From positions 310,001-374,000 of the forward strand of contig NZ_OY763919.1 of assembly GCF_963667735.1 (NCBI RefSeq): 64,000 nt of DNA, read 5' to 3'. Positions 42,004 to 50,002 of the stretch are shown here, one piece after another; the stretch's first letter is position 1; every line of letters starts with the position of its first letter. Both the position numbers and the translations under genes were made by a program. Below the pieces are notes generated by a model, which had not been told where the DNA came from, ran no database searches, and was given only the letters and a program-made list of their open reading frames with translations. Source of the stretch: an uncultured Methanoregula sp. GTDB taxonomy: Archaea > Halobacteriota > Methanomicrobia > Methanomicrobiales > Methanospirillaceae.

Positions 42004-42552
42004 TTATGCCGGCTGGGGATAATAGGGAGTTGCCGTTGGAATAGTTGACTGCTGCTGGAAGACAAGAGCGTTCTGCGATGCGCCGGTAAGAGTCAGCAGG
42101 TTGCCGTTGACAACATATGCCCCAGTTCCCTTGAGGACATCGAGATATGTACTCTCCTGGCTGGAGGTTGAAACGCAGTACATTTTTGATGTGCTGATCG
42201 GTCCAAAGGTCATACCATCCCCTTTCGGAGTCGAGATCCCGGTGAGAGTATAGGAGGTGAAATAATTGTTGCACCCGCTATAACCGGTTGCACTCCCGTC
42301 TGCATTGAACGTGAGGGTGATCTCGGCGGTTGGTTTAAGGGGAACTGAGCCATCCTGTATTGCCATGGTCTGGAGCACCCACTGGCCGGAAAGCTGCGTG
42401 GGATATGCCGGTGTGGTCGGAGTAGTCAGAACCGGTGTCGGGGGTACCGTTGGTACAGGTGTCGGGGACACCGGGGTTTTCGGGCTCGTGCATCCGCACG
42501 CAATAACACCGAGAACGAGAAGAAGAATCAGGCAGAAATATCGGGAGTTCAT
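42004..42552 (-). CDS. META-domain (HslJ-like) lipoprotein
   Basis: Secreted lipoprotein of 182 residues. The signal peptide ends with the lipobox IACGC, followed by a Pro/Thr-rich linker of about 35 residues. The META domain opens LSGQWVLQTM and carries TLTFNADGSATGYSGCNNY and MTFGPISTSKMYC, the typical HslJ pattern with its Cys pair. META proteins are associated with envelope stress in bacteria; the role in archaea is unknown. Single gene with 120 AT-rich bases to the next one. Confidence 0.9.
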   Translation of the reverse strand: MNSRYFCLILLLVLGVIACGCTSPKTPVSPTPVPTVPPTPVLTTPTTPAYPTQLSGQWVLQTMAIQDGSVPLKPTAEITLTFNADGSATGYSGCNNYFTSYTLTGISTPKGDGMTFGPISTSKMYCVSTSSQESTYLDVLKGTGAYVVNGNLLTLTGASQNALVFQQQSTIPTATPYYPQPA

Positions 42553-42674
42553 ACCCGAGAATTAGAGTTTCTCATATTTAAATAATAATAATAATGCCGG
42601 TGAAAAATGAATCCGCCATAATCATAAGGATGTGGGCACAACGAAACCTGAAAAAAGATATTGCGCAAGACCGG

Positions 42675-43145
42675 TTAAGATCCGATCATAATATCATTGG
42701 ATTTTTCTGCGCCCGATCGTTTTACCGGTTCTTTATGTTCGGGATTTCTATGCTCGGGATTTTTCGGCTCCTGGCTTATGTGGGGATGGTCATCATATCG
42801 CGGGGCATTCTTTGGCAGCCGGGCAAGAATCTCCCTGCTCACTTTGAGTTGTTCCCTGAGTAGCCCGGACATCTCTTCCATGAGCCGGTTCTGGACGGCC
42901 AGGAGATTTTCCAGTTCAGCCGATGATCCACCGGGAGTGTTGGACGGGAGCTGCGAGTCCGGATGTTTTTTGATAAATTCTCCACGGCGTTTCCATATTT
43001 TGCTGATGCTGTCGATTCCTTTCTTTTTTGTCGGGAATGCCTCACGGTATTTTTCATAAAATTCATGGCTGTCGCTGCACTGTATCACGAGTTCTATCTC
43101 GTCCTCATCGATTTTTTCATATTTACGCTTCTGGACACGGGGCAT
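42675..43145 (-). CDS. Hypothetical coiled-coil protein
   Basis: A 156-residue, highly charged protein with no named family. Residues 1-60 are basic and helical (KRKYEKIDEDEIELVIQC), the middle part has a coiled-coil look (ELENLLAVQNRLMEEMSGLL) and the tail has repeats of NPEH. The ATG at 43145 is chosen; upstream translation is hydrophobic and unlike the rest. It marks the edge of the AT-rich desert that precedes xerA. Confidence 0.62.
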   Translation of the reverse strand: MPRVQKRKYEKIDEDEIELVIQCSDSHEFYEKYREAFPTKKKGIDSISKIWKRRGEFIKKHPDSQLPSNTPGGSSAELENLLAVQNRLMEEMSGLLREQLKVSREILARLPKNAPRYDDHPHISQEPKNPEHRNPEHKEPVKRSGAEKSNDIMIGS

Positions 43146-44577
43146 GTGAATTCCTGCACAATGTCGACAATTGGAGAGAAAAGAATTGTGGTATCCATGT
43201 AACCGATTTCCTCCGCAGAGGAACGGGAGAATTATGGGATACGAGGATATATCTGGCAGTAGGAGAAAAAAATCCCTAAACATCAAAGCCAGGGCATACG
43301 CAAAAAAGAAAACATTGGAACATTTCAAAAAAAGGGTAAATTTCATTCAGTAATTAGAAAAACAAAAAAATTTTAATTCTTATTTTTCTTGAGAGAATTG
43401 AATGATTGGAAAATATTAAAAATTGAGCGAATCCTCAAGAGAGATTAAAAAACGAGAAATTGTGAATTATAACAGGGATTAAACAAATAAGAGTATTAAG
43501 ATTTACCATTTTCATGAAGTAAAATGAAACGTCAAAATTTTTTCAATTGAACATATTCCCATATGACAATTGAAAATTTGAAAATTATTCGCAGATGGCG
43601 TTTCACGAAGCCGATTACAAAGATGAAGAGACATGGATCACCGAGATGTATTGAACAAACGTTTTCTTTGGATTTTATTGTTCTATGAAGTAAAATATAA
43701 AATCAACATTTTTCCGATCAAGATTTTTACTTCTAATGTTGGAGAGATTGAAAATAATTGTTATTTTGAAGACCACCATACGAGTAACGAAGACGAGAAA
43801 CGCAGAAAAACAAAGTAGAAACCAATTTTGATTTGATTGTTCAAAAAGAATGTATCGGAGACATTTGACATTATGTAAAATAAATAATTACATAATCACG
43901 CCATAAGATTGATGAATTGGAAATATTTTGAAAAACCAATCAGATGTGGGACCATAGGATAATTATCTGATCCCACCCACCACATTTCCAAAAAAATCGA
44001 ATCTATTGAGATATTTTCAGATGATATTCGAAAATCAAAAATTTCAAAACTATCTTTTTTCTTCGTAAAAAATGATAATTGGATATATTTAAAATATCTA
44101 TAAAACCGCAGGAAGGAAAGATCCCAACTATTCAGATAACGGACTCCACCTTTTCAAAATAGTTGCGAGCAATTCCTAAAATTTCCAACTAGTGTCACAA
44201 AGAGGGTGAAGAACTACTAACCATTCGGGACGCAGGTTCGATCCACGCTTACCAACCGGTTCAATGATTATCCTGATAACAACGGGCAAAGGATTCATGC
44301 GTCATCATTTCGCCCATCGATATCATACTCAAACCCGGGATTCGACAGGAAAAATTTTCCGGTATCAACAGGAAAAACCGGATACGGCCACTGATAAATC
44401 AATGCAATAAAAGCACCCCGTTGAATTAAGAGCAAGTGACCGATGATCACGGTAAAGACAGGCAGATAATGGCCGGTTCATTTGGCAATAACGGAAATTT
44501 CCAAGATGAATATTACCGTCCTAAAAACACGGAGTTATGTATAGCATTATATGGTTTATAATGGGTGCGAAAAAAAT
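43146..44577. other. AT-rich gene desert left of xerA
   Basis: About 1.4 kb with no supported gene, with much lower GC than the host. The reading frame at 43633-43818 has no ribosome-binding site or family features. A tRNA-like fragment near 44230 does not fold. No CRISPR, inverted-repeat or transposase trace was seen. It probably represents decayed DNA in the replication-terminus neighbourhood. Confidence 0.5.
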
Positions 44578-45498
44578 TTATTCACTGTTTTTTTGACCGG
44601 AAAGAGGGAAAAACTGCTGGTAAATCTGCCTCCGTTCGTCAATATCAGTGTGCAAATAGATTTCCGTAGTTTTAATTGACGTATGCCCGAGATTTTCCTG
44701 GACCACCCGGAGGTTCTTTGATCGCTTATACAATTCACTGGCATAACTGTGACGGATTTTGTGGGGAGTAATGCCGGTCGGTGCATAATGTTTGAAAATG
44801 TGCTGTATTGCCCGCGAGGAGATATGTTTGCCCTGCTGGCCAATGAAGAGCGGGCCTGTAATTCTGTTGCCGACAAATGCTGAAAGATCCTTCAGGGTGT
44901 CATCATCGACAAAGACAATCCTTGTTTTATCCCCCTTTCCTCGTATCCGTATCGTGTGCTCATCGAAATCAATATCCTCGATGTTCATGCTGCACAATTC
45001 GGACACCCGGACACCGGTTGCATAGATGGTCCTGACAATCAGTTTGTCACGGGAATCCTCGATAGAGTCGATGAGGCGGAGCACCTGGCTGTGCTTTAAA
45101 TATTTGATATCCTGCTGTTTGATCCGGGGACGGTCTATCCCCGTTAAGGGATTTGCAGTCACGGCACCCTGGGTATACAAAAACCGGTAAAAAGAGCTCA
45201 GTGTCGAGATGATACGGTGATACGTCTTGGCTTTGTACGTTCGCATCGAAGAGACAAAGGAAAGAAAATCTGTCACCATAACCGGGGTAACTTCAACGCT
45301 GGTATCAAGACGGGCCTTTTCAATATCTTTCCAGTAAATGACCAGCTTTGTCACTTCAGTATGACGGCGGAGCCAGACATAATAGCCAAAGTGTTTTATC
45401 ACCAGTCCGTAACTGTCAAGCGTGCGGGCGGAATAATTTCGCATCCGGAGGTAATCGCGGTATGACTTGAGCCACTCCGAAAAATACCCGCTTTCCAT
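44578..45498 (-). CDS. xerA: XerA-like tyrosine recombinase
   Basis: Site-specific recombinase of the XerC/XerD/XerA type, 306 residues. The catalytic set is complete: Arg164 in TGVRVSEL, Lys188 in IRGKGDKTR, His246 and Arg249 in PHKIRHSYASE, His272 in LGHTSIKTT and Tyr281. The N-terminal SAM-like DNA-binding domain covers about residues 1-115. Host XerA resolves chromosome dimers at dif. The start has a TATA box at about -27, so the message is leaderless, and a dif-like site lies directly upstream (45532-45559). It stays outside the repeat-bounded element. An element-encoded integrase is the alternative. Confidence 0.92.
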   Translation of the reverse strand: MESGYFSEWLKSYRDYLRMRNYSARTLDSYGLVIKHFGYYVWLRRHTEVTKLVIYWKDIEKARLDTSVEVTPVMVTDFLSFVSSMRTYKAKTYHRIISTLSSFYRFLYTQGAVTANPLTGIDRPRIKQQDIKYLKHSQVLRLIDSIEDSRDKLIVRTIYATGVRVSELCSMNIEDIDFDEHTIRIRGKGDKTRIVFVDDDTLKDLSAFVGNRITGPLFIGQQGKHISSRAIQHIFKHYAPTGITPHKIRHSYASELYKRSKNLRVVQENLGHTSIKTTEIYLHTDIDERRQIYQQFFPLSGQKNSE

Positions 45499-45520
45499 GC
45501 TCTATTCTATTTTTTCTCGA

Positions 45521-45529
45521 ATAAATAAA
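45521..45529 (-). promoter_or_regulatory. TATA box of xerA
   Basis: TTTATTTAT on the minus strand, centred 27 bases before the ATG at 45498, so initiation falls at or next to the start codon. The dif-like site lies immediately upstream and would cover the BRE position. Confidence 0.65.
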
Positions 45530-45531
45530 GG

Positions 45532-45559
45532 TTTGCGCAGAATAGACATTCTGAGGTAC
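45532..45559 (+). other. attL: dif-like Xer recombination site, left junction
   Basis: A 28-bp site with 11-bp arms and 6-bp core: left arm TTTGCGCAGAA, core TAGACA, right arm TTCTGAGGTAC. Inside it, 45533-45553 is identical to 53999-54019. Inner arms are palindromic (CAGAA/TTCTG). The layout matches bacterial and archaeal dif; E. coli dif has left arm GGTGCGCATAA. If recombination occurred in the core, the left arm is host and the right arm is viral. Confidence 0.75.
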
Positions 45560-45660
45560 AAAAGTAGAGTTTCTGAACCTAAATTGACCCAAAAGTAGAA
45601 AACTCGTAAAAAAATAGTGTTTAACTTTTGGGAAAATTAAACAAAAAGAGTTGACTGAAC

Positions 45661-45891
45661 ATGGATACTGGTAAGTCAAAAAATCTGGATGGCAGAATCA
45701 ATTGCCCCCCCCAGAACGACGCATTGCCACATGAATCCAACCAGAAGGAGGCATCAAACAATTGTGCTGAGGTTGTTAAAAATCCTTCTTTCACTCCTGA
45801 GGAAGAAGGACGTATGACGATTGTGTTTTTTCCAGGACACCGGTTAGCTATGCTCTTAGTCGGTGGACCCGTAAGACCTCGGAAGGTGTGA
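45661..45891 (+). CDS. Hypothetical early-region protein (76 aa)
   Basis: First gene inside the element. The 76 residues are hydrophilic at the N-terminus and end FFPGHRLAMLLVGGPVRP. No family recognised. The gene is tied to the next one with 3 bases between them. A short hydrophobic part at the C-terminus is too short to be a sure membrane helix. Confidence 0.5.
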   Translation: MDTGKSKNLDGRINCPPQNDALPHESNQKEASNNCAEVVKNPSFTPEEEGRMTIVFFPGHRLAMLLVGGPVRPRKV

Positions 45892-45894
45892 TAC

Positions 45895-46104
45895 ATGCCC
45901 GAGATTGTTGTCACCTGGGATTCTCGCGAGCGATACGACGGGAAAAGCAAAATTCACCAGGAGCTTAGATTCCCGATCGATACTAAGCTACGGATCGACC
46001 CTGCCCCGGAATATTGCCGGTTAATGCACTTGGTACAGGGTGTATGGGTTGAACTATTCACCACTCCGACAAGGATGCATTTTGAAATCAGGGGATACGC
46101 ATGA
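45895..46104 (+). CDS. Hypothetical early-region protein (69 aa)
   Basis: A small soluble protein with alternating beta strands (EIVVTWDSRERYDG, WVELFTTPTRMHFEIRGYA). It overlaps the next gene by 4 bases, so it belongs to the same message. No family recognised. Confidence 0.55.
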   Translation: MPEIVVTWDSRERYDGKSKIHQELRFPIDTKLRIDPAPEYCRLMHLVQGVWVELFTTPTRMHFEIRGYA

Positions 46105-46295
46105 CCCTGCATACCACAATTGAATATCTCGATGGTCACATTGAGGGTTATCAATCCAAGCATTTATTTCGGGCTGATTCCGTCGGGGCAGTATATCGGA
46201 TTCTCCTTGAGGACGGTATGGAAATTACGATTCCATATTGTGTAGTTCGAAAAACAAGATGCAATATTGTTAAAGAGGGGGAAAACAAGGGATGA
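46101..46295 (+). CDS. Hypothetical early-region protein (64 aa)
   Basis: A 64-residue, probably beta-rich protein (TTIEYLDGHIEGY, ITIPYCVVRKTRCNIV) that overlaps both neighbours by 4 bases (ATGA). Family unknown. The overlaps strengthen the case for a real, coupled operon. Confidence 0.55.
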   Translation: MTLHTTIEYLDGHIEGYQSKHLFRADSVGAVYRILLEDGMEITIPYCVVRKTRCNIVKEGENKG

Positions 46296-46534
46296 CCCCC
46301 CAATTATTGCCCTCAGAGACCGCCCGGAGACTCGGTTTAGCATCCGGGACCCGTATCAATCTCTTGATTTTACTAAATATGGTCAATGTTCTTGACAAAA
46401 CCGATGGAAAAATCAAGATTTTACCCCAAAAACCGCGCGTTCCTTCATCAAAAATCACCCAAAATCAAATAAAATCAAGGGAAAACCGCAAGGAAAGAAA
46501 ACGGGCAGGAAACCCGATCAGGGGGATTCTTTGA
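46292..46534 (+). CDS. Hypothetical basic protein (80 aa)
   Basis: An 80-residue protein. The N-terminal half (SETARRLGLASGTRINLLILLN) resembles a short helix-turn-helix-like segment and the C-terminal half is strongly basic (KSRENRKERKRAGNP). It could bind DNA, but no family is recognised. It is the last gene before the large inverted repeat. Confidence 0.5.
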   Translation: MTPQLLPSETARRLGLASGTRINLLILLNMVNVLDKTDGKIKILPQKPRVPSSKITQNQIKSRENRKERKRAGNPIRGIL

Positions 46535-46580
46535 TGTTTTGGGTTAATTTTCTCTTAATTTTTACCTTTTTGTCAAATTT

Positions 46581-46746
46581 TGTACGTACAAAAATGTACG
46601 CCGGGGCTGTACGCCGGGCGTGTACGTACGAGATCCAAATATCTCTAGCTAAGCGGTTTTCGCTAAGAGAGAGAGAGAGAGAGAGAGAGGAAATTCTGTA
46701 CGTACAGCCCCGGCGTACATGCCCGGCGTACAAAAATGTACGTACA
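46581..46746. repeat. Large inverted repeat with GA tract: candidate origin or operator
   Basis: Two nearly complementary 50-bp arms (46581-46630 and 46697-46746) face each other across 66 bases. Each arm has two copies of the palindrome TGTACGTACA (one imperfect) and two units of GTACGCCGGG. The spacer holds a small hairpin (AGCG/CGCT) and a pure GA tract of about 11 units at 46667-46689. The 3' end lies only 17 bases before the RHH regulator ATG. Candidate replication origin, or operator of that regulator. Confidence 0.85.
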
Positions 46747-46763
46747 TTTTGGGGGGATTTCGG

Positions 46764-47165
46764 ATGCTGAATGAGAGAATCACGCTTCGAGTGTCTAGGT
46801 ATGAAAAACAACAATATGAGAAATATCACATCGATGTTTCGAAAGTTTGTCGTCGTGCGCTGTACACAAAACTCCGGGAGTTTGTCACGGATCCGGACCT
46901 GGTCCGGGATGATGGTTTTGGCCCGGCAGCGGTCTATGTGAGTGCTTTTAACAGCATTTGGCCGGGTATCATATCTCTCCTGACTCCAGAGGATTATACA
47001 GTCCTGAAAGACTCCCCGGAAAGACTCGTAGACCTGCAAAAAATTGTTGCTCCGTACATGAGGCCGCTTGAGCTCGAAAATCTGGGAATTTTTCTTCAGG
47101 GTGGCGATATCTCAAAACGGGTCCTCGATGCGTGTTTAGACCAGAAACAGCTTAGTGATTTCTGA
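46764..47165 (+). CDS. Ribbon-helix-helix regulator
   Basis: A 133-residue protein whose first 35 residues form a ribbon-helix-helix domain (strand ITLRVSRYEKQQYEK, then helices VCRRALYTKLREF). The remaining 95 residues are helical with no known family. Start at ATG 46764 behind a G-run; the frame opens upstream within the inverted repeat. Being next to the repeat, it probably binds these sites to control the element or its copy number. Function inferred. Confidence 0.68.
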   Translation: MLNERITLRVSRYEKQQYEKYHIDVSKVCRRALYTKLREFVTDPDLVRDDGFGPAAVYVSAFNSIWPGIISLLTPEDYTVLKDSPERLVDLQKIVAPYMRPLELENLGIFLQGGDISKRVLDACLDQKQLSDF

Positions 47166-47270
47166 TCATTCCTGGCACGTCCCCACAAACCTCTATTTTT
47201 GGGTAAAATTAGTGAGATTTTACACAATAGGATAAATTGTTAAATACTTTTATTGAACAAACTTTACTTT

Positions 47271-47684
47271 ATGCCACATGAAGCCGACAAGATTCTTGAC
47301 GATTCCGTAACGAAAACAGACCCGCCAGAGGTCCCTTTACGTACGGATAATAAGAAAACCTATCCCTGCAAAAAATGCGGAGAGGTTTTTGACTCTCGAC
47401 AAGCCCTTTTTTACCATCAAAAACGAGCAAAAATCCCATGTTGTCCCGATGACGCTGTAGACCCGGACCCAGATCCAAACGAAATTCCCCCACATCAGCC
47501 ACCAAACCCCCCGGCTAAGCTGACCGGGGACACTCCTCCCATTCCGATCTTCCTGGTGATTCTTTTAATGGCGGTCCTCGTGGTCCTGGGCCTGGTCCTG
47601 GTATCTTGGGAAAAATTGTATAATTTCTCAAAAAAAGTATTCAACCCACCGACGGAGGATAGCACCGATGGAACCAGGGAATAA
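47271..47684 (+). CDS. Zinc-finger protein with C-terminal membrane anchor
   Basis: A 137-residue protein. Residues 33-58 form a finger with Cys33, Cys36, His49 and Cys57/58 as ligands (KKCGEVF, ALFYHQKRAKIPCC), followed by an acidic and Pro-rich linker and one membrane helix at about 91-113. ATG 47271 is chosen; a TTG at 47253 would extend the N-terminus by 6 residues. The finger plus anchor could tie genome to membrane; that is speculative. It overlaps the next gene by 17 bases. Confidence 0.72.
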   Translation: MPHEADKILDDSVTKTDPPEVPLRTDNKKTYPCKKCGEVFDSRQALFYHQKRAKIPCCPDDAVDPDPDPNEIPPHQPPNPPAKLTGDTPPIPIFLVILLMAVLVVLGLVLVSWEKLYNFSKKVFNPPTEDSTDGTRE

Positions 47685-48123
47685 CCAGGATATATCTTTT
47701 GAACTCGTGGACCAAAAGCCGGTCCCGGATATCCCGGACCCATCAACCAGGGAGATCCGAAACCAGGTAATCCGGAAAATCGAAAAAGACCAGGTTACCC
47801 GGGACGTGAAAAAGGAATTAGGCATAGAGGACCCGCCGAAACCGGAACCCTTTATGCCGATACCGGAAGAGGTTCCCCGGCTCCTGTTCCGGTTCGGGTC
47901 CTCCTGCATAAAATGCCCGGCCTTCTGTCTCGATGATTCCGAAGCAAAGATTCTATCGACGCATATTAACCGGATTGCTGAATATTTCCATATCAATATC
48001 GGGATTGTTGGATCTATCCTGGTAATCCTGGTTATCGTCGTATCGAAGGTTGTTCACTGCAAAGATGCGATCATGGGAATGTTCAAAAAGAAAGATGATG
48101 CCACGACGGAGAAAACCTCATGA
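47668..48123 (+). CDS. Single-helix membrane protein with Cys motif
   Basis: A 151-residue protein with a Pro/Glu-rich N-terminus, the cysteine motif CIKCPAFC at about residues 80-87 and a C-terminal helix (GIVGSILVILVIVVSKVV) followed by a basic tail. Overlaps the zinc-finger gene and the next small gene, so all three are translated together. Family unknown; it may be a virion membrane protein. Confidence 0.68.
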   Translation: MEPGNNQDISFELVDQKPVPDIPDPSTREIRNQVIRKIEKDQVTRDVKKELGIEDPPKPEPFMPIPEEVPRLLFRFGSSCIKCPAFCLDDSEAKILSTHINRIAEYFHINIGIVGSILVILVIVVSKVVHCKDAIMGMFKKKDDATTEKTS

Positions 48124-48221
48124 ATGAGGACCTCGACCAGGATCTTAAATTTATCCTGGCAATTGTGGTTCTCCTGGTAATCCTGGAAGCTATCTTCATG
48201 CCTGGAGCATTACCGATATGA
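48120..48221 (+). CDS. Very small membrane protein (33 aa)
   Basis: Predicted 33-residue protein starting at ATG 48120, which overlaps the upstream stop (ATGA), and ending at 48221, which overlaps the next ATG at 48218. Acidic N-terminus followed by one helix (LKFILAIVVLLVILEAIF). The double overlap is the main evidence for a real gene. Small one-helix proteins are common in membrane-containing archaeal viruses. Confidence 0.55.
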   Translation: MNEDLDQDLKFILAIVVLLVILEAIFMPGALPI

Positions 48222-48511
48222 AAGGAAAAATACCTATTCTCGTCGATAAATTGAACACCTTACGAGATCTTGAACAACAAGCACACCAGGACGGGATCGA
48301 AACAAAAACGGAACTTCTTAACCTTCTGCGAGAGGTGGACCCGGTTTTTAGGTGTCTTTGTGAGAGAGAAGAGGAACTTTTACATTTTTTAGATCTATCC
48401 CGCCATTCTCCGGCAACCCTCAGAACCACCCGGGATTACCAGAAGAATCTTTTGATTATTATTCTTGAGGAAAAATCTGCAATTGTCAAGGATTTAGGAG
48501 TGATAACATGA
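48218..48511 (+). CDS. Hypothetical helical protein (97 aa)
   Basis: A 97-residue soluble helical protein (LNTLRDLEQQAHQDG, EREEELLHFLDLSRHS) without known family. It overlaps the ATPase gene by 4 bases, suggesting a role together with it, for example as an assembly partner. No membrane segment. Confidence 0.62.
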   Translation: MKGKIPILVDKLNTLRDLEQQAHQDGIETKTELLNLLREVDPVFRCLCEREEELLHFLDLSRHSPATLRTTRDYQKNLLIIILEEKSAIVKDLGVIT

Positions 48512-49080
48512 AAATTCGATCTAACAATGCCATAGCTGTATGCGGCAAAAAAGAACGGGGTAAAACCACATGGATCCGGGCGCACATCGCAAAAATGCCC
48601 CCCTCCAGGGTCTATATCCTGGATTATAACTGCAACGACTACCAGGACCTTAAGGCCCTCGGGTATAATGTCTGGGATTATGAGGGCGGTGGACAGCGGG
48701 AATGTGAAGATTTTTTGAGTACCTGTTATACCATCGGGAATGTTTTTTCTATCCTCGAAGAAGCAGATAATTATCTCCGTTCCACCGGACCGGTAACCAC
48801 CAGGTTTGTTACGACGATGAGAAACCGGGGCAGCGGTCATATGGATAATTTCAAACGGCCTATGTCCGTCCTGCCAATCTTCCGGGGGATGTACGATTTT
48901 ATCGTCCTGTTCCAAATCACGGCGCCGGAAGATATTGAATACCTGGAGAAGTGGGCCGGGACCGGTCCCGGGTCCCTGGCACATATCCGGAATCTGGGTA
49001 TTGGGGAATTTATCATAATCAACCTGAATGCAAAGCCTGGGGAAAACCCTATTTCCGACGTTCAAAAATTGACCCTTTGA
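48508..49080 (+). CDS. FtsK/HerA-type ATPase, candidate genome-packaging ATPase
   Basis: A 190-residue P-loop ATPase. Walker A is GKKERGKT (residues 13-20), Walker B is VFSILEEAD (79-87) with two Glu residues, and a sensor/Arg-finger segment TTMRNRGSGHMDNF lies at 102-115. The order and size match the packaging ATPases of PRD1-like, sphaerolipovirus-like and pleolipovirus-like viruses (A32/P9/Zot group). It has no membrane helix or KOW domain. It is the hallmark gene for a virus-like element. Assignment to one group needs a profile search. Confidence 0.8.
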   Translation: MKIRSNNAIAVCGKKERGKTTWIRAHIAKMPPSRVYILDYNCNDYQDLKALGYNVWDYEGGGQRECEDFLSTCYTIGNVFSILEEADNYLRSTGPVTTRFVTTMRNRGSGHMDNFKRPMSVLPIFRGMYDFIVLFQITAPEDIEYLEKWAGTGPGSLAHIRNLGIGEFIIINLNAKPGENPISDVQKLTL

Positions 49081-49280
49081 CCCAAAATTTAACCCCCTCT
49101 TTTTTCCTCATTTCAGGAGTTAAAACACCCTGGGACCCGTGAGAACTGCCAACAGAATCACGATATGAAGGCTTTTATTGGCGTTTTTACAGTTTTGACT
49201 CCATTTTGTCACTTTTTTGAAATTTTGCTAATTGCTGTAAAAAAATAAACCGGCGGTTGTCACGGAGGTGACATTCTAAA
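49081..49280. other. Spacer between ATPase and structural module
   Basis: A 200-base AT-rich spacer. It holds a possible 27-codon frame (49165-49248) with no good ribosome-binding site, and ends in a strong GGAGGTGA at 49265-49272 for the next gene. A promoter for the structural genes may lie here. Confidence 0.45.
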
Positions 49281-49508
49281 ATGGCTTTCGAAAAGCAGAC
49301 CGCCGGGGTTGATCTTTCCCGGCCAAGAGCTACCCCTAAGTGGGTTATCGGGGCAGTAATCGCGGTTACTGTACTCGTGTGTATCGGCATGTTCGTGATC
49401 TGGGCAGTCAACCAGGCAAAGGCCAAGGTTCTCCCGATGGTTCCAGGAATCGGACAGGTAACCGGCAGCAGCAGCGGCGCTTCAGCCGTCGGCGGAGACC
49501 TGATTTAA
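49281..49508 (+). CDS. Small single-helix membrane protein (75 aa)
   Basis: A 75-residue protein with one helix (about residues 20-46, WVIGAVIAVTVLVCIGMFVI) and a Gly/Ser-rich tail ending SSSGASAVGGDLI. Start has a strong GGAGGTGA. Its stop overlaps the next ATG region with no spacer. Probably a virion membrane protein. Confidence 0.68.
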   Translation: MAFEKQTAGVDLSRPRATPKWVIGAVIAVTVLVCIGMFVIWAVNQAKAKVLPMVPGIGQVTGSSSGASAVGGDLI

Positions 49509-49988
49509 ATGGTATCCGCGTTTCCGCAGTCCCTCGGCATCAATGAAATGACTACCACCAGGGGCGGCAAGACTTCCGACAATACGCAGTTCCTCGATGT
49601 GTATACCCTCAAGGTGGGTGCACAGCAGATCAGGGCCTTCGGCAACGGTTCAATCGTCGGTGGCGTTGACAACCGGGGAATCCTGTACATCTCACTCAAG
49701 GACAACACGGCAACCCCGGTGCAGCTTGAAGGTAAGATCCGTCTTGCCCTCCGCAATGCAGCCGGAACCCGTACTGAGGTTATCCTCGAAGAGGTTACCG
49801 AAAAACTCCGGGCTTCCAAGACGGACAAGACACAGGCGTACATGCTCGGCCTCATTGACGCACTCAAGGCCCGGCAGGATTCGTTCCTTGTCATCCAGTA
49901 CCAGGCTCGCGACAGTACCACGGCCTCAAAGACCATCACCGACGCCAACTGCGATCTGGTTCTCCCTGTCACGACCTACACCCTGTAA
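49509..49988 (+). CDS. Candidate capsid/structural protein 1 (159 aa)
   Basis: A 159-residue protein without membrane helix. A beta-rich core (FLDVYTLKVGAQQIRAFG, GILYISLKDNTATPVQLEGK) carries an insertion of helix (DKTQAYMLGLIDALKAR) and ends with strands (SFLVIQYQARDST, CDLVLPVTTYTL). Size, position behind the ATPase and tandem arrangement with another beta-rich protein match the two small capsid proteins of sphaerolipovirus-type viruses. This is a structural inference only. Confidence 0.55.
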   Translation: MVSAFPQSLGINEMTTTRGGKTSDNTQFLDVYTLKVGAQQIRAFGNGSIVGGVDNRGILYISLKDNTATPVQLEGKIRLALRNAAGTRTEVILEEVTEKLRASKTDKTQAYMLGLIDALKARQDSFLVIQYQARDSTTASKTITDANCDLVLPVTTYTL

Positions 49989-50002
49989 CGGAGGACATTT
50001 TC

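Noticed and set aside
43633..43818. 61-codon frame in the AT-rich desert
   Set aside because: No ribosome-binding site or recognised domain; AT-rich sequence yields such frames by chance.
44195..44260. tRNA T-arm-like sequence (GGTTCGATCC) in the desert left of xerA, considered as a tRNA remnant or attachment site
   Set aside because: Only three of five T-stem pairs form and no acceptor or anticodon stem can be built; no matching copy was seen at the right side of the element.
46531..46770. 79-codon plus-strand frame and 173-codon minus-strand frame through the inverted repeat
   Set aside because: They translate the palindromes and the GA tract; no start signal or family support.
49165..49248. 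27-codon hydrophobic frame between the ATPase and structural module
   Set aside because: No good ribosome-binding site and no overlap with its neighbours; too little support.
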